Below are positions 51,755 through 61,107 of a stretch of DNA of 64,000 nucleotides, in pieces; the first letter of the stretch is position 1, and every line of letters starts with the position of its first letter. Source of the stretch: Burkholderiaceae bacterium. GTDB taxonomy: Bacteria; Pseudomonadota; Gammaproteobacteria; Burkholderiales; Burkholderiaceae_C. The notes beneath the pieces were generated by a model. It made no database searches and had not been told where the DNA came from. It saw only the letters and a list, made by a program, of their open reading frames with translations. The stretch spans positions 186,001 to 250,000 of the forward strand of contig JACKLM010000004.1 of assembly GCA_024235895.1 (NCBI GenBank), in the 5' to 3' direction. A program made the translations under genes and the position numbers.

Positions 51755-52282
51755 TCGGCGACAAGCCCGTGGCGGCGCCCGCGCATGGGCATCGCTGCAC
51801 CAGCGCGACTGCGCCGGGTGCCGGCGAGGCCGCGCTGGATGCCCGTGCCGCAGTGGCGTCACATCGCGTGACATCTCGTCCTGCGCGCCGAGCGTTGCGG
51901 GGCTCAAGTCCGATCCGCGACGGCCGATGAACGCTACAGGGTGCGGCGGCGCGCCCGGGCGAGAGGCGTGAATGACCATCTGCACAGCAGTTCGGCGCGG
52001 CGAGGCCACGCGGCTGGTCAGCCTGAGCTGGGCTGACGAGGGCCCGGCGACGGCCGTTCGACAGGCTCGCTGCGCCGCCCATCTGCCAGCCGGCACCGCT
52101 GGTCGGCAGGCGGCCGCGGAACGGTGCGACCTGTCCACTATTTCGCTGACCGGCATCGCGCGGCCTCCTACATTGGGTCGGCGTCGCGGACTGGGGCGCG
52201 GCGTCCTCGGTCTCGGCACCCGCTGCGCAGGTGGCCCGGCGGGCGCTTCGATCGGCGCCGCCGGCCACAGGAGTCATCAGCC
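51755..52282. other. Intergenic region between ruvB and the pilus operon
   Basis: A 528-base stretch upstream of the pilin operon. A TACATT (52169-52174) with CTGACC 17 bases before it is a possible promoter. A GTTCGACAGGCTCGC (52056-52070) resembles the GTTCGACAGGCTC core of interspersed repeats that I recall from Burkholderiales genomes. A short plus-strand frame from 51972 shows no family resemblance. Nothing else recognisable. Confidence 0.4.
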
Positions 52283-52729
52283 ATGATCGTTCCGCGACCA
52301 CCAAGAACCGTGAGACGCACGGCCGGGTTCACGCTCATCGAGGTGATGATCACCGTGGCCATTGTTGCCATCCTGGCGGCCATCGCGCTGCCGTCCTACA
52401 GCGCGTACGTGCAGCGCTCGCGCGTGCCGCCCGCGCTCGACGCGCTGAGCTCGGTAGCGACGCGGCTCGAGCAGCGCTACCAGGACACCGGGAGCTACGC
52501 CGACGGTGCCGCCTGCGGCGTCGCGATGCCGGCGGCGCAGAACTTCACGCTCAGCTGCGTGATCAGTGGCGGTGGTCAGGGCTTCACGGCGACCGCGACC
52601 GGAGACGGCCCGATGGCGGGCTACTCGTACACCATCAACCACCAGGGTGTACGGGTGACGACGGCGCATCCGAAGGGGACGCCGGCGACGAACTGCTGGA
52701 GCATGAAGGGCAAGGCATGCGACGCCTGA
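52283..52729 (+). CDS. pilE: Type IV minor pilin PilE
   Basis: A 148-residue type IV pilin. The prepilin leader is 15 residues ending in Gly, and the mature N-terminus is FTLIEVMITVAIVAILAAIALP with Glu at +5. A globular domain follows with Cys residues placed as in a pilin D-loop (near residues 74 and 88, and 139 and 146). It is the first gene of the cluster and overlaps the next by 13 bases. In Pseudomonas pilE lies at the end of the cluster, so it could also be a major-like pilin. Confidence 0.85.
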   Translation: MIVPRPPRTVRRTAGFTLIEVMITVAIVAILAAIALPSYSAYVQRSRVPPALDALSSVATRLEQRYQDTGSYADGAACGVAMPAAQNFTLSCVISGGGQGFTATATGDGPMAGYSYTINHQGVRVTTAHPKGTPATNCWSMKGKACDA

Positions 52730-53223
52730 CCTTGCGCACGAAACGCTCCCCTGTCGACGCCCAAGACGGCATGACCTTGGTGGAGCTGATGATCGGGTTG
52801 GCCATCGTGGCCATCCTGCTGGTGGCGGCCGCGCCCGCGTTCTCCGACTACATCATCAACGCGCGCCTGCGTGAGAGCGGCAACCTGCTGTACTCGCAGG
52901 CCCTGATCGCGCAGAGCGAGGCGATCAAGCGCAACAACGTGGTTCGCCTGTCGACCGCCGGCAGCGTCATCCAGGTCGTCGACCGCAGCGATCCCGGTGC
53001 TCCGGTCGTCCTGCATGAGCGGCGCACCGCCGAGGGCGTCACGCTAAGCGCCGCCGACGTCGACTTCGGGGGGCAGGGCTGGCCGCTGAACTTCGGCGCC
53101 GCGGCCGTGGACCTGGCGACCGCGGCCGGGGCGTGCTCGAGCCAGATTCGCTGCCCCGGCTTGCGAGTGGACGGAGGCGGCGGCGTGCGCCTTTGCGGCG
53201 ACCACACTGCGGTGTGCCCATGA
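52717..53223 (+). CDS. GspH/FimT-type pseudopilin
   Basis: A 168-residue minor pilin with leader RSPVDAQDG, cleavage after Gly18, and mature MTLVELMIGLAIVAILLVAAA with Glu at +5. The C-terminal domain matches the GspH/FimT fold (LRESGNLLYSQALIAQSEAIKRNN) and carries three or four Cys. Such proteins prime pilus assembly with PilV, PilW, PilX and PilY1. It begins inside the 3' end of pilE. Confidence 0.86.
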   Translation: MRRLTLRTKRSPVDAQDGMTLVELMIGLAIVAILLVAAAPAFSDYIINARLRESGNLLYSQALIAQSEAIKRNNVVRLSTAGSVIQVVDRSDPGAPVVLHERRTAEGVTLSAADVDFGGQGWPLNFGAAAVDLATAAGACSSQIRCPGLRVDGGGGVRLCGDHTAVCP

Positions 53224-53756
53224 AGGCGTGCGTCGAAGTTCCGAACCGGCGGCGGGCCGAGCCATGCCGGTCCGGCCTTTGCGGGAGTCGAGGCGCTCCG
53301 ACTCGCCCAGCCTTCGTCGGCGCGTCCCCGTTCCGACGTGGCCGCCGCGGGCGCGAAGCGCGCGGGGTCGGGTTGCTCGATGCGCTCATCGCGCTGGCCA
53401 TCCTCGCCTTCGGTCTGATCGGCATGACGCGCATGCAGACCGGACTCGTGCGGCAGGCCACCGAAAGCGAGCACCGCTTGGTCGCGGCGCAGCTGGGCGA
53501 CGAGCTGCTCAGCACGATGCGGGTCGACGTCGACAACGTCGACTGCTACCGCCTTCCTGCCGGCGGTGTGTGTGCCAGCGCCGAGGCCAAGGCGCGCGCC
53601 GACGACTGGAAGGCGCGCGCGCTCGCCGCGCTGCCCGGTGCGCCGACCGCGACCGCCGTCCTGGCGGGTGACCGCATGCTCGTCACGCTGACATGGACCG
53701 GCCGGGCCGCCGAGGACGCACGCAAGCTGGAGGTGACGACCGATGTCCGACCCTGA
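53220..53756 (+). CDS. pilV: Type IV pilus minor pilin PilV
   Basis: A 178-residue minor pilin. Prepilin cleavage is predicted after Gly49, giving VGLLDALIALAILAFGLIGM, and a C-terminal domain follows. Two features stand out: the leader is unusually long (49 residues, basic), and position +5 is Asp instead of the usual Glu. The overlap with fimT is four bases. An internal start giving a shorter leader could not be found among ATG and GTG codons in frame. Confidence 0.8.
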   Translation: MKACVEVPNRRRAEPCRSGLCGSRGAPTRPAFVGASPFRRGRRGREARGVGLLDALIALAILAFGLIGMTRMQTGLVRQATESEHRLVAAQLGDELLSTMRVDVDNVDCYRLPAGGVCASAEAKARADDWKARALAALPGAPTATAVLAGDRMLVTLTWTGRAAEDARKLEVTTDVRP

Positions 53757-54822
53757 CCGACCCGGCCGTGCGGCGAGCGGCTCGGCACGCTGCGCCCAGC
53801 GCGGCGTGTCCATCATCGAACTGATGGTCGGCCTCGTCGTGGCCATGCTGGTCAGCCTGGCGGCCGCTGGAAGCGCTGTCGTCTTCACCGCCTCGCAGCG
53901 GCAGGGGATGGCCATCGGCGGTGTCGGGGTCAACACGGCGACCACGCTGGCGGGGATCAAGAACGATATCGCGCAGGCCGGCCTGGGGTTCTTCGGCGAC
54001 TCGACCTACCTGTGCGACCGTCTGGCGCTCAGCGTCGGGGCGGCGGTGCTGGTCGATGGAGCCCCCTTCACGCCGGTGGCCTTGACGGCCGAAGCGGCCG
54101 GGGACCGGATCGACATCGTCTATGCCGAGCGCATCGAGTCGGGCGCCAACGTGCTGCTGCGCACGTCGTCCAACGGTGCCGGTGCGCAAACGCTGTCGCT
54201 GCTGCCGGCTGCCGTCGACCAGGCGGTGTTGCTCGCGCCCGCCACGCCCGGCACGCCATGCCTGGTGCGGACCGTAACGGCGGTGACGGCCAGCACCGAG
54301 ACGACACCTCAGGTTCTGGACTTCGGCGCCGGCGGCGAGTACAACGACGGCGTCTTCAGCGCCGCGCCGGCATTCGCCGAGCGCGACCGCGTGGCGCTGC
54401 TGGGCGATCTGCAATGGAACCGCTACCGCCGCACGGGCAACACGCTCGTGCTCGAGCGGCCGCTGCTGCCCGGCGCCCCGGCCGTCGTCCTGGCGCGCAA
54501 CGTCATCGGCCTGCGAGCGCAGTACGGGCTTGCCGCCGCCGGCGGCACGACCTTGGAGGCCTGGCAGAGTCCCGCGGGGGCCTTCGCGGCGCTGGCCGCG
54601 GCCGACCTGCCGCGGGTTCGCGCGCTGCGAATCGGCCTGGTCGCGCGCAGTCCCCAGCGCCAGAAGCCCGATGCCGGCGGTGTCTGCGATGCCAGCCTGG
54701 CCAAGCCGCAGCTTTTCGGCGCCGTCGTCGAGCCCGACGTCCCCGACTGGCAGTGCTACCGATATCGGACCACGGTCGTCGTGGTTCCGCTGCGCAACCT
54801 GGTGCTGGGGCTGTCCTCATGA
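53743..54822 (+). CDS. pilW: Type IV pilus minor pilin PilW
   Basis: A 359-residue minor pilin. The leader ends at Gly21 and the mature N-terminus is VSIIELMVGLVVAMLVSLAAAGS with Glu at +5. The PilW domain includes LAGIKNDIAQAGLGFFG and the C-terminal CYRYRTTVVVVPLRNL. It overlaps pilV by 14 bases and pilX by four (ATGA). Confidence 0.88.
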   Translation: MSDPDRPGRAASGSARCAQRGVSIIELMVGLVVAMLVSLAAAGSAVVFTASQRQGMAIGGVGVNTATTLAGIKNDIAQAGLGFFGDSTYLCDRLALSVGAAVLVDGAPFTPVALTAEAAGDRIDIVYAERIESGANVLLRTSSNGAGAQTLSLLPAAVDQAVLLAPATPGTPCLVRTVTAVTASTETTPQVLDFGAGGEYNDGVFSAAPAFAERDRVALLGDLQWNRYRRTGNTLVLERPLLPGAPAVVLARNVIGLRAQYGLAAAGGTTLEAWQSPAGAFAALAAADLPRVRALRIGLVARSPQRQKPDAGGVCDASLAKPQLFGAVVEPDVPDWQCYRYRTTVVVVPLRNLVLGLSS

Positions 54823-55388
54823 CCAACACGCTTCGACCCAGGGCCGGCGACCCGGCCTGCTCGCAACGCGGTGTGACGATGCTCGTCGTGCTCATCCTGC
54901 TGTCGGTGACGCTGCTGGGCGGCCTGGCGTTCGCGCGGCTGACCGAGGTGGGCACGCTCGCCAGCGGCAACACGGCCTACCGAGAAGCCTCGATCCAGGC
55001 GTCCGAGGTCGGGCTCAATACCGTCTTCCAGCGCATCCGCGACGACATCGTCGACGAGGAGGCCGGGTTGGCGGGCTGGTACTGGCCCTCGCCCCAGGCC
55101 GCAGATGCACAAGGGATTCCAGCGGTCGACTTCGACGCCGCCCCCGAGATCGTCGTCGGCGCCTACAGCGTTCGCTACATCGCCGAGAGGATGTGCGAGG
55201 GCGCGATGCCGGTGACCGAGCCGCTTCGACAGTGTCTGGTCAAGCAGATCCCGCAGGACACCAAGAGCCGAAGCGCGGGCAAGGAAGAACTCGACCCGCC
55301 GAACTCGCGCCAGTTCCGGGTGACGATCCGCGTCACCGGGCCCAAGGACACCCGCACCTGGGTGCAGTCGCTGATCACCAAAGGGTGA
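54819..55388 (+). CDS. pilX: Type IV pilus minor pilin PilX
   Basis: A 189-residue PilX-type pseudopilin. The leader ends at Gly18 and the mature start is VTMLVVLILLSVTLLGG. Position +5 is Val, as expected for this GspK-like family, which lacks Glu5. GNTAYREASIQASEVGLNTVFQRI follows. The start overlaps the pilW stop and pilY1 begins six bases after its stop. Confidence 0.85.
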   Translation: MTNTLRPRAGDPACSQRGVTMLVVLILLSVTLLGGLAFARLTEVGTLASGNTAYREASIQASEVGLNTVFQRIRDDIVDEEAGLAGWYWPSPQAADAQGIPAVDFDAAPEIVVGAYSVRYIAERMCEGAMPVTEPLRQCLVKQIPQDTKSRSAGKEELDPPNSRQFRVTIRVTGPKDTRTWVQSLITKG

Positions 55389-55393
55389 CGATC

Positions 55394-58300
55394 ATGAAGT
55401 CCAAGCTGCAGATCACGCTCGCCCTCGTGGCCCTTTCCGGTCTACTCGTCGCACCGGCGGCGGACGCGACCGACGTCGCCCGGCTGCCTCTGAAGGCGTC
55501 GGTGCTCGCCAAGCCGAACGTGATCTTCGGCATGGACGACTCGGGATCGATGGACTGGGAAGTCCTGCTCGATACCTCGTCGGGGCTGTTCTGGTGGGAC
55601 GGCGACGATGGCTGGAACAGTGCCACCGGCAAGCCCGCAAGCGCCACCGGCAGCAATGCCTACCGTCGCAGCTACCTGTTTCCGGTCGGTACCGCCGACG
55701 GCGGGGCGCTGTACGGCTACTCCGATTCCAATGGCCGCGCGCTGGCGCCGACCGCGCAGTTTGCATGGGTGCGCTCGGCCGCGTTCAATCCGATCTACTA
55801 CGACAGCACCAAGACCTACGAGCCGTGGGCGCCGGCCTACGTGGCCGGCGCCATCGTCAACTACGCGCCTGCCGTTCCCGCGGCGGCGCTTTCGCACCCG
55901 GCGTTCCCGGCCGGGCCGACATTGAAGCTCGATGGGCCATGGGACGCGACGGCGGCCAATTGGACGACCAACGGCTATCGCTTCTACATGCAGCCGGGCA
56001 TGGTCGTGCCGGCCGGGTCGCGCGTCTACGCCGGGTCGACGAGCTCCGACGTCTGCAGCGGAACGACGACCCGGACGTTGACCGTCGACCTCGTCGTCGC
56101 GGCCGGCCGCGCCTGCTACGCCTCGATTCCCTACTACCCGGCGACCTTCTGGCACCCCGAGAACTGTGTTGTCGGCGCGGATTGCGTGGTCGCGCCCGAC
56201 GGCACCAAGCTCAAGCGATACGAGATCAAGCCGGCCACGGCCGGCTACCCGAGTGGTCGCGGCTATGCGGCGGAAATGCAGAACTTCGCCAACTGGTTCA
56301 CCTACTACCGAAAGCGCAAGCAGATGCTGGCGGGCTCGATGGGCGAGGTGCTCGAGGGGCTGACCGGACTGCGGCTGGGCCTGATGCGTTTCACGGACTC
56401 CGGCGTGGCGACGCCCGCGGTCACGATGTACGACACCGAGAGCGGCAGCGCATCGACGAACGGACTCCGGGTGGCGGGCCAGTTCTACACGAACGCGGTG
56501 ATCGAGCCCGAGGGGACTCCGACCCACGCGACGATCAAGCATATCGCCAGCCAGTACGAGAACAACCCCAACATCATCCAGTATGCGTGTCAGCGCAACA
56601 GCATGTTCATCGTGACGGACGGCTTCTCCAATACGACGAGCATCGCGGTTCCTGCCTACGACAAGAACAAGTACGGCGGCGCGCCTCCCTACACGGATAT
56701 CCCGAACGGCTCGCTGTCCGATCTCGCGCTGGCGTACTACACCAACCGCCTGCGGCTGGACCTCCCTGCGGGCCGGGTGCCGATCAGCGCCTCGGCCGCA
56801 CCCAATGCGGACAAGAATCCGGACCTGCACATCAACACCTACGCGATTTCGCTCGGCGTGCGCGGTTCCCTATGGCCGACGGCGGTCGATCCGTTCGTCA
56901 CGCCGCCAGTGTGGACGGCCCCACTGGCTGATCATCCTTCGCTGATCGACGATCAGTGGCACGGGACGATCAACGGCCGTGGCCTCATGTACCTGGCCAC
57001 GAACCCGAGCGAGACGGCCAGCGGCATTCGTGCCGTCCTGACCGACATCATCAGCCAGACCGGTGCCCAGGGTGGCGTGGCGGTCAGCACCGTCAACCTG
57101 GCGCGCGGCGACAACCGCGCGTACTTCGGCATCTACAACCCGGCGGGCTGGACCGGGGACGTCACCGCGCACCCGATCGATGCGGCCACGGGCAAGGTGG
57201 ACCCGGCGGCCGAGCTGTGGTCGGCCAGCGCCACGCTGCTGGCGCGCGACTGGACGACGCGCGTCATCGCCAGCGCGACCAGCGCCGGTGGGGTGGGCTT
57301 CACCGTGGCCGACGTCGGCGCCGTCGTCAACCCGGGCGGGCTCCACGGGGACACGACGCAGGTGATGAACTACCTGCGCGGCGACCGCACGCACGAGGGC
57401 ACGCTGTTTCGCGTTCGGACCGGGTTGATCGGCGCCATCATCAACTCGGAGCCTGCCGTCGATCGCAAGAAGAGCGTCGTGTACGTGCAGTCGGGCGAGG
57501 GCATGCTGCACGCCATCGATACGGAGGAAGCCACCGCGGGTCAGGAACTGTGGGCCTTCGTGCCACGCAGCGTCCTCGCGTCGCTGGGCGAAACCGTGCA
57601 ACGCGGCTACGTCTTCACGACCCGGCTCGACGGCTCGCCCTCGCTGGGAACCGGCAGCGGCGGCAAGACGATGCTCGTCGCGGGGACCGGCGCCGCCGGC
57701 CGCAGCTTCCATGCGCTTGACGTGAGCAACCCGCGCGGCCTGACCGAGGCCACGCTGGCGAGCCGGTACATGTGGGAGTTCCCGGACGCCGCCGATGCCG
57801 TGACGCAGGCCAAGGTCGGGCTCGCGATGGGCCGCGCCCGCATCGTCAAGACGGCTGGCGACGGTTATGTCGTCCTCGTGACCTCCGGCTACGCGAACGA
57901 CGACGGCCGCGGCCGTCTCTGGATGCTCGATGCCGACACGGGCGCGATCGTCCACGAGTTCGACACCGGCGTCGGGGCACCCGGTGCCGGCGATGCGGGT
58001 CTGGCCCAGGTGTCGGCGTTCCTCGAGGACGACGGCACCGTGCGCTACGCCTACGGCGGCGACTTGCTGGGCAACCTGTGGCGCTTCGACCTGCAGGGCA
58101 AGGGCGCGCCCGTCAAGCTGGCCGAGCTCAGGGACAGCCTGGGCAACAGGCAGCCCGTCACAGCGGCTCCGGAACTGGCGATGATCGAGAACAAGCGCGT
58201 GGTCATCGTCGGCACGGGTCGAATGCTCGGCATCGGCGACTTCGGCAGCACGCGCGTGCAGACGATGTACGCGATCAGCGACGGCGTGCCGCTCGCCAAC

Positions 58301-58735
58301 CCGCGCGCGGCGCTGGTGGCCCAGGTCTACAACCCGGCCACCGACAGCCTGTCGAGCAATCCCGTCGACTGGTCGACCGACCGTGGCTGGTACGTCGACC
58401 TGCCCGCCGGCGAGCAGGCGAATACGCAGCCCACGATCGCCTACGGCGCGGTTGCCTTCACGACCAACACGGCCGGAGCAAGTGACTGCACCGCCAGTTC
58501 GCGGCTGTACGTCTTCGACGTCACCAGCGGCAGCAAGTTCGAAGGCGCGGGCTTCGTCTCCACCCTGATTTCCGACTCGGCCAACTCCTCCGGCGTCACC
58601 GCCCTGGCGACCTCGGGCCAGAAGATCGTCGGCTCGGGCCAGGATTCCGACGGCAATCCGTGGGAGCGTGAAATCGTCAGCAAGACCTTGATCGATCCGG
58701 CCAAGAATGCCTGGCGAGAGATCAGGCGCCGCTGA
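55394..58735 (+). CDS. pilY1: Type IV pilus tip-associated adhesin PilY1
   Basis: A 1113-residue exported protein with a signal peptide (about 1-25), a von Willebrand A-like region and a C-terminal beta-propeller (about 640-1110). The metal-ion site reads DDSGSM (48-53), the DxSxS pattern of MIDAS. A propeller repeat shows LWMLDADTGAIVHEFDTG, a possible Ca-binding loop. PilY1 sits at the pilus tip with the minor pilins encoded upstream, supports adhesion, and couples to c-di-GMP signalling in Pseudomonas (family knowledge). The length is normal and no frameshift is seen. Convergent with the PEBP gene, 12 bases between stops. Confidence 0.92.
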   Translation: MKSKLQITLALVALSGLLVAPAADATDVARLPLKASVLAKPNVIFGMDDSGSMDWEVLLDTSSGLFWWDGDDGWNSATGKPASATGSNAYRRSYLFPVGTADGGALYGYSDSNGRALAPTAQFAWVRSAAFNPIYYDSTKTYEPWAPAYVAGAIVNYAPAVPAAALSHPAFPAGPTLKLDGPWDATAANWTTNGYRFYMQPGMVVPAGSRVYAGSTSSDVCSGTTTRTLTVDLVVAAGRACYASIPYYPATFWHPENCVVGADCVVAPDGTKLKRYEIKPATAGYPSGRGYAAEMQNFANWFTYYRKRKQMLAGSMGEVLEGLTGLRLGLMRFTDSGVATPAVTMYDTESGSASTNGLRVAGQFYTNAVIEPEGTPTHATIKHIASQYENNPNIIQYACQRNSMFIVTDGFSNTTSIAVPAYDKNKYGGAPPYTDIPNGSLSDLALAYYTNRLRLDLPAGRVPISASAAPNADKNPDLHINTYAISLGVRGSLWPTAVDPFVTPPVWTAPLADHPSLIDDQWHGTINGRGLMYLATNPSETASGIRAVLTDIISQTGAQGGVAVSTVNLARGDNRAYFGIYNPAGWTGDVTAHPIDAATGKVDPAAELWSASATLLARDWTTRVIASATSAGGVGFTVADVGAVVNPGGLHGDTTQVMNYLRGDRTHEGTLFRVRTGLIGAIINSEPAVDRKKSVVYVQSGEGMLHAIDTEEATAGQELWAFVPRSVLASLGETVQRGYVFTTRLDGSPSLGTGSGGKTMLVAGTGAAGRSFHALDVSNPRGLTEATLASRYMWEFPDAADAVTQAKVGLAMGRARIVKTAGDGYVVLVTSGYANDDGRGRLWMLDADTGAIVHEFDTGVGAPGAGDAGLAQVSAFLEDDGTVRYAYGGDLLGNLWRFDLQGKGAPVKLAELRDSLGNRQPVTAAPELAMIENKRVVIVGTGRMLGIGDFGSTRVQTMYAISDGVPLANPRAALVAQVYNPATDSLSSNPVDWSTDRGWYVDLPAGEQANTQPTIAYGAVAFTTNTAGASDCTASSRLYVFDVTSGSKFEGAGFVSTLISDSANSSGVTALATSGQKIVGSGQDSDGNPWEREIVSKTLIDPAKNAWREIRRR

Positions 58736-58747
58736 CGTGCGGCTGCT

Positions 58748-59380
58748 TCATGGCGCGCGCAGCCGCGGGTTCAGGGTGTAGGTTCCCGAGAAGGTCGCCT
58801 CGCCCAGGACGTGCCCCGCCAGCGCGGCGCGCACCTGGGCGCCGGTGAAGGCGCCTTCCAGCGGCAGCCGCGGCACGTCCAGCGCGTACAGCGTGAAGAC
58901 GTAGTGGTGCACCAGCGAATCGTTGAAGGGCGGGAACGGGCCGTCGTAGCCGAAGTACTGCCCGGCCATCGCCGGGTCGCCTGCGAACCAGCCGGTGTAG
59001 TCGTTCAAGCCCTGGCGCGCGCCCTGCGGCGTGGCAGGCCCCGGCTTGCCGCGGTTGACGAAGCCGCGGCTGAATTCGCCCTCGGCGATCACGGTGGGGC
59101 GCGGCGGCAGGTCGATCAGCACCCAGTGGAAGAAGTCGGTGCGCGGCAGGTCGGCCGGGACCTCGCGGCCGGGCTGGTTGACGTCGGTGGCCTCGGTCGG
59201 GACGTCGAAGTCGTGGCAGATCAGCACCATCGACTGCGCGCCGGCGGGCAGCCCGCTCCACGCCAGGTGCGGGTTGAGGTTGTCGGAAAAGCCGACGCTG
59301 CCGTCGGCGTTCAGCCGCCCGGCGGCGTAGCGCTCGGGGATGGGCTCCCCGTTGGTCCAGCTCTCGCTCCACAGTTCCAT
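58748..59380 (-). CDS. YbhB/YbcL (PEBP) family protein
   Basis: A 210-residue phosphatidylethanolamine-binding-protein-fold protein similar to YbhB/YbcL. Parts are NPHLAWSGLPAGAQSMVLICHDFDVP, FFHWVLIDLP and HHYVFTLYALDV. The role in bacteria is unclear. It is 48 bases downstream of the DUF1840 gene on the same strand, and may share the CFA synthase transcript. No signal peptide seen. Confidence 0.87.
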   Translation of the reverse strand: MELWSESWTNGEPIPERYAAGRLNADGSVGFSDNLNPHLAWSGLPAGAQSMVLICHDFDVPTEATDVNQPGREVPADLPRTDFFHWVLIDLPPRPTVIAEGEFSRGFVNRGKPGPATPQGARQGLNDYTGWFAGDPAMAGQYFGYDGPFPPFNDSLVHHYVFTLYALDVPRLPLEGAFTGAQVRAALAGHVLGEATFSGTYTLNPRLRAP

Positions 59381-59428
59381 CGCGTCGTCCTCGTGTTGTG
59401 ACGGGTGGCGGCGGCGCTCACGCGCGCG

Positions 59429-59749
59429 TCATACGCCCCAGACGATAGGCCGGTCGGCCGCCTGCGCCTGGCGGATCATCTCGACCATCGGCCACAGCCG
59501 CTGGCGCAGCGGGATCGGGTCGGTGCCAGCTCGCTCGTCGGCCGCCTCGTCGTCGCTGCGCGGGCGGCTGCGAGCGGCTTCGTCGGCCGCGATCGCGGCC
59601 TCGATGCGGCGCAGCACTTCGGGCATGTGCGCGACCTCGATGATGCCCTTGGGCGCGGGATCGCGCCCGAGCAGCGACAGGAAGTGGTCACCGTGCGGCC
59701 CGAGCATGATGAGGTCGCCGGTGGCCTGGCTGCGGAACTTGTAGATCAT
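59429..59749 (-). CDS. DUF1840 domain protein
   Basis: A 106-residue protein of a Burkholderiales-rich family: MIYKFRSQATGDLIMLGPHGDHFL near the start and LWPMVEMIRQAQAADRPIVWG at the end, with an acidic linker between. Function unknown. Its ATG overlaps the CFA synthase stop (ATGA), so translation is coupled to that gene. Confidence 0.85.
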   Translation of the reverse strand: MIYKFRSQATGDLIMLGPHGDHFLSLLGRDPAPKGIIEVAHMPEVLRRIEAAIAADEAARSRPRSDDEAADERAGTDPIPLRQRLWPMVEMIRQAQAADRPIVWGV

Positions 59750-61017
59750 CGGCTCATGTAGTCGCGGTTGAACGGATAGCCTGATTGTGCGCCGCGCATC
59801 GGCCCTTCGGCGAGGTCGCCGCTCGGGCGCGACGCCAGCGTCTGGTGCAAGGCCATCCAGCCGCGCTCGAACGCCATCGCGCTGCCCGCCAGGTACAGCC
59901 GGTAGGCGCGCACGGTGCGGTCGCCGGCGATCGCGCGCGCGGCGTCCAGACTGGCCTCCAGCGCATCGGACCAGGCCCACAGCGTGCGCGCGTAGTGCGG
60001 GCGCAGGTTCTCGGTATCCAGCCCTTCCAGCCCGGCGTCGGCCAGCACGCGCAGCACGTGCGAGACGTGCAGCAGCTCGCCGCCGGGGAAGATGTAGCGC
60101 TGGATGAATTCGCCGATGCCGGCGCCCAGCCCGAAGTTGCGCGTCCCGGCGGCGGTGATGCCGTGGTTGAGCAGCAGGCCACCCGGCGCCAGCAGCGCAT
60201 GGATCTTGGCGAAGTAGCGCGGCAGGTTGGCGCGCCCGACATGCTCGAACATGCCCACCGACGCGATCTTGTCGAACGACCGGTCCTCGGGCAGGTGGCG
60301 GTAGTCGAGCAGTTCCATCGCGACCTGCCCGCGCAGCCCTCGCTCGTCGATCAGCCGGTCGACGTGCGCGTGCTGGTTGCGCGACAGCGTGATGCCGGTG
60401 GCCTGCACGCGGTAGTGCTCGGCTGCCCACAGCAGCAGCCCTCCCCAGCCGGCGCCGATGTCGAGGAAGCGCTCGCCCGGCTGCAACCGCAGCTTGCGGC
60501 AGATGTGCTCGAGCTTGGCCTGCTGCGCCGCCGCCAGGTCCAGCGCCGGGTCGCGCCAGTAGGCGCAGGAGTAGATGCGCCGCGGATCCAGCCACAGCGC
60601 GTAGAAGGCGTCCGAGACGTCGTAGTGCTGCTGCACCTGGCGCGCATCGGCCTCGGTGCGGTGCCAGCGCAGCGAGCGGCCGTTGAGCAGCTTGTCGCGC
60701 CACCAGGCCAGCGGCGCGGCGAGCTCGGGGGCGTCGGTCGGGTCCTGCTGCACCAGCGCGCCGGCGACCTCGATGACCTCGCGCATCGGGCCCTCGATAT
60801 CGATGCGGCCCTCGACGCAGTCCTCGGCCAGGCTGCCGATGTGGCCGCGGGCCAGGTGCGCCAGCGGCGCCAGCTCGTGCAGCACCAGGCGCACCGCGGC
60901 GCCGGCAGGGCCGAGCGACGGCCCGCCGGGCAGCACCACCTGCAGCGGCGGCACACCGCGCGCCGTGAGTTCGTCCAGGCGCGAGCGGACGCGGTCGGCG
61001 ACGAGGGTTTCGAGCAT
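59746..61017 (-). CDS. cfa: Cyclopropane-fatty-acyl-phospholipid synthase
   Basis: A 423-residue SAM-dependent enzyme that converts unsaturated acyl chains in membrane phospholipids to cyclopropane chains. The SAM motif is FLDIGAGWGG (184-193). The bicarbonate-site residues are all present: C151 (YSCAYW), E258 (GMFEHVG), H285 (LNHGIT) and a Tyr in LRPHYARTLWAW. This contrasts with the CFA-type enzyme at 43624-44850. The N-terminal domain (1-120) precedes the catalytic part. It is followed by DUF1840 and a PEBP-family gene. Confidence 0.92.
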   Translation of the reverse strand: MLETLVADRVRSRLDELTARGVPPLQVVLPGGPSLGPAGAAVRLVLHELAPLAHLARGHIGSLAEDCVEGRIDIEGPMREVIEVAGALVQQDPTDAPELAAPLAWWRDKLLNGRSLRWHRTEADARQVQQHYDVSDAFYALWLDPRRIYSCAYWRDPALDLAAAQQAKLEHICRKLRLQPGERFLDIGAGWGGLLLWAAEHYRVQATGITLSRNQHAHVDRLIDERGLRGQVAMELLDYRHLPEDRSFDKIASVGMFEHVGRANLPRYFAKIHALLAPGGLLLNHGITAAGTRNFGLGAGIGEFIQRYIFPGGELLHVSHVLRVLADAGLEGLDTENLRPHYARTLWAWSDALEASLDAARAIAGDRTVRAYRLYLAGSAMAFERGWMALHQTLASRPSGDLAEGPMRGAQSGYPFNRDYMSR

Positions 61018-61107
61018 CTAGGCTGCGCATTGTCGCCAAGCCGTGCGTTGCCGGCCATGGGGGCCGCCCGGAGGTCCCGGGCGCCAGCGCAGTCCAGCCA
61101 GCCGTGT

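Noticed and set aside
51972..52286. A 104-codon frame between ruvB and pilE
   Set aside because: It lacks family resemblance and a good ribosome site, and it runs through the probable pilin promoter.
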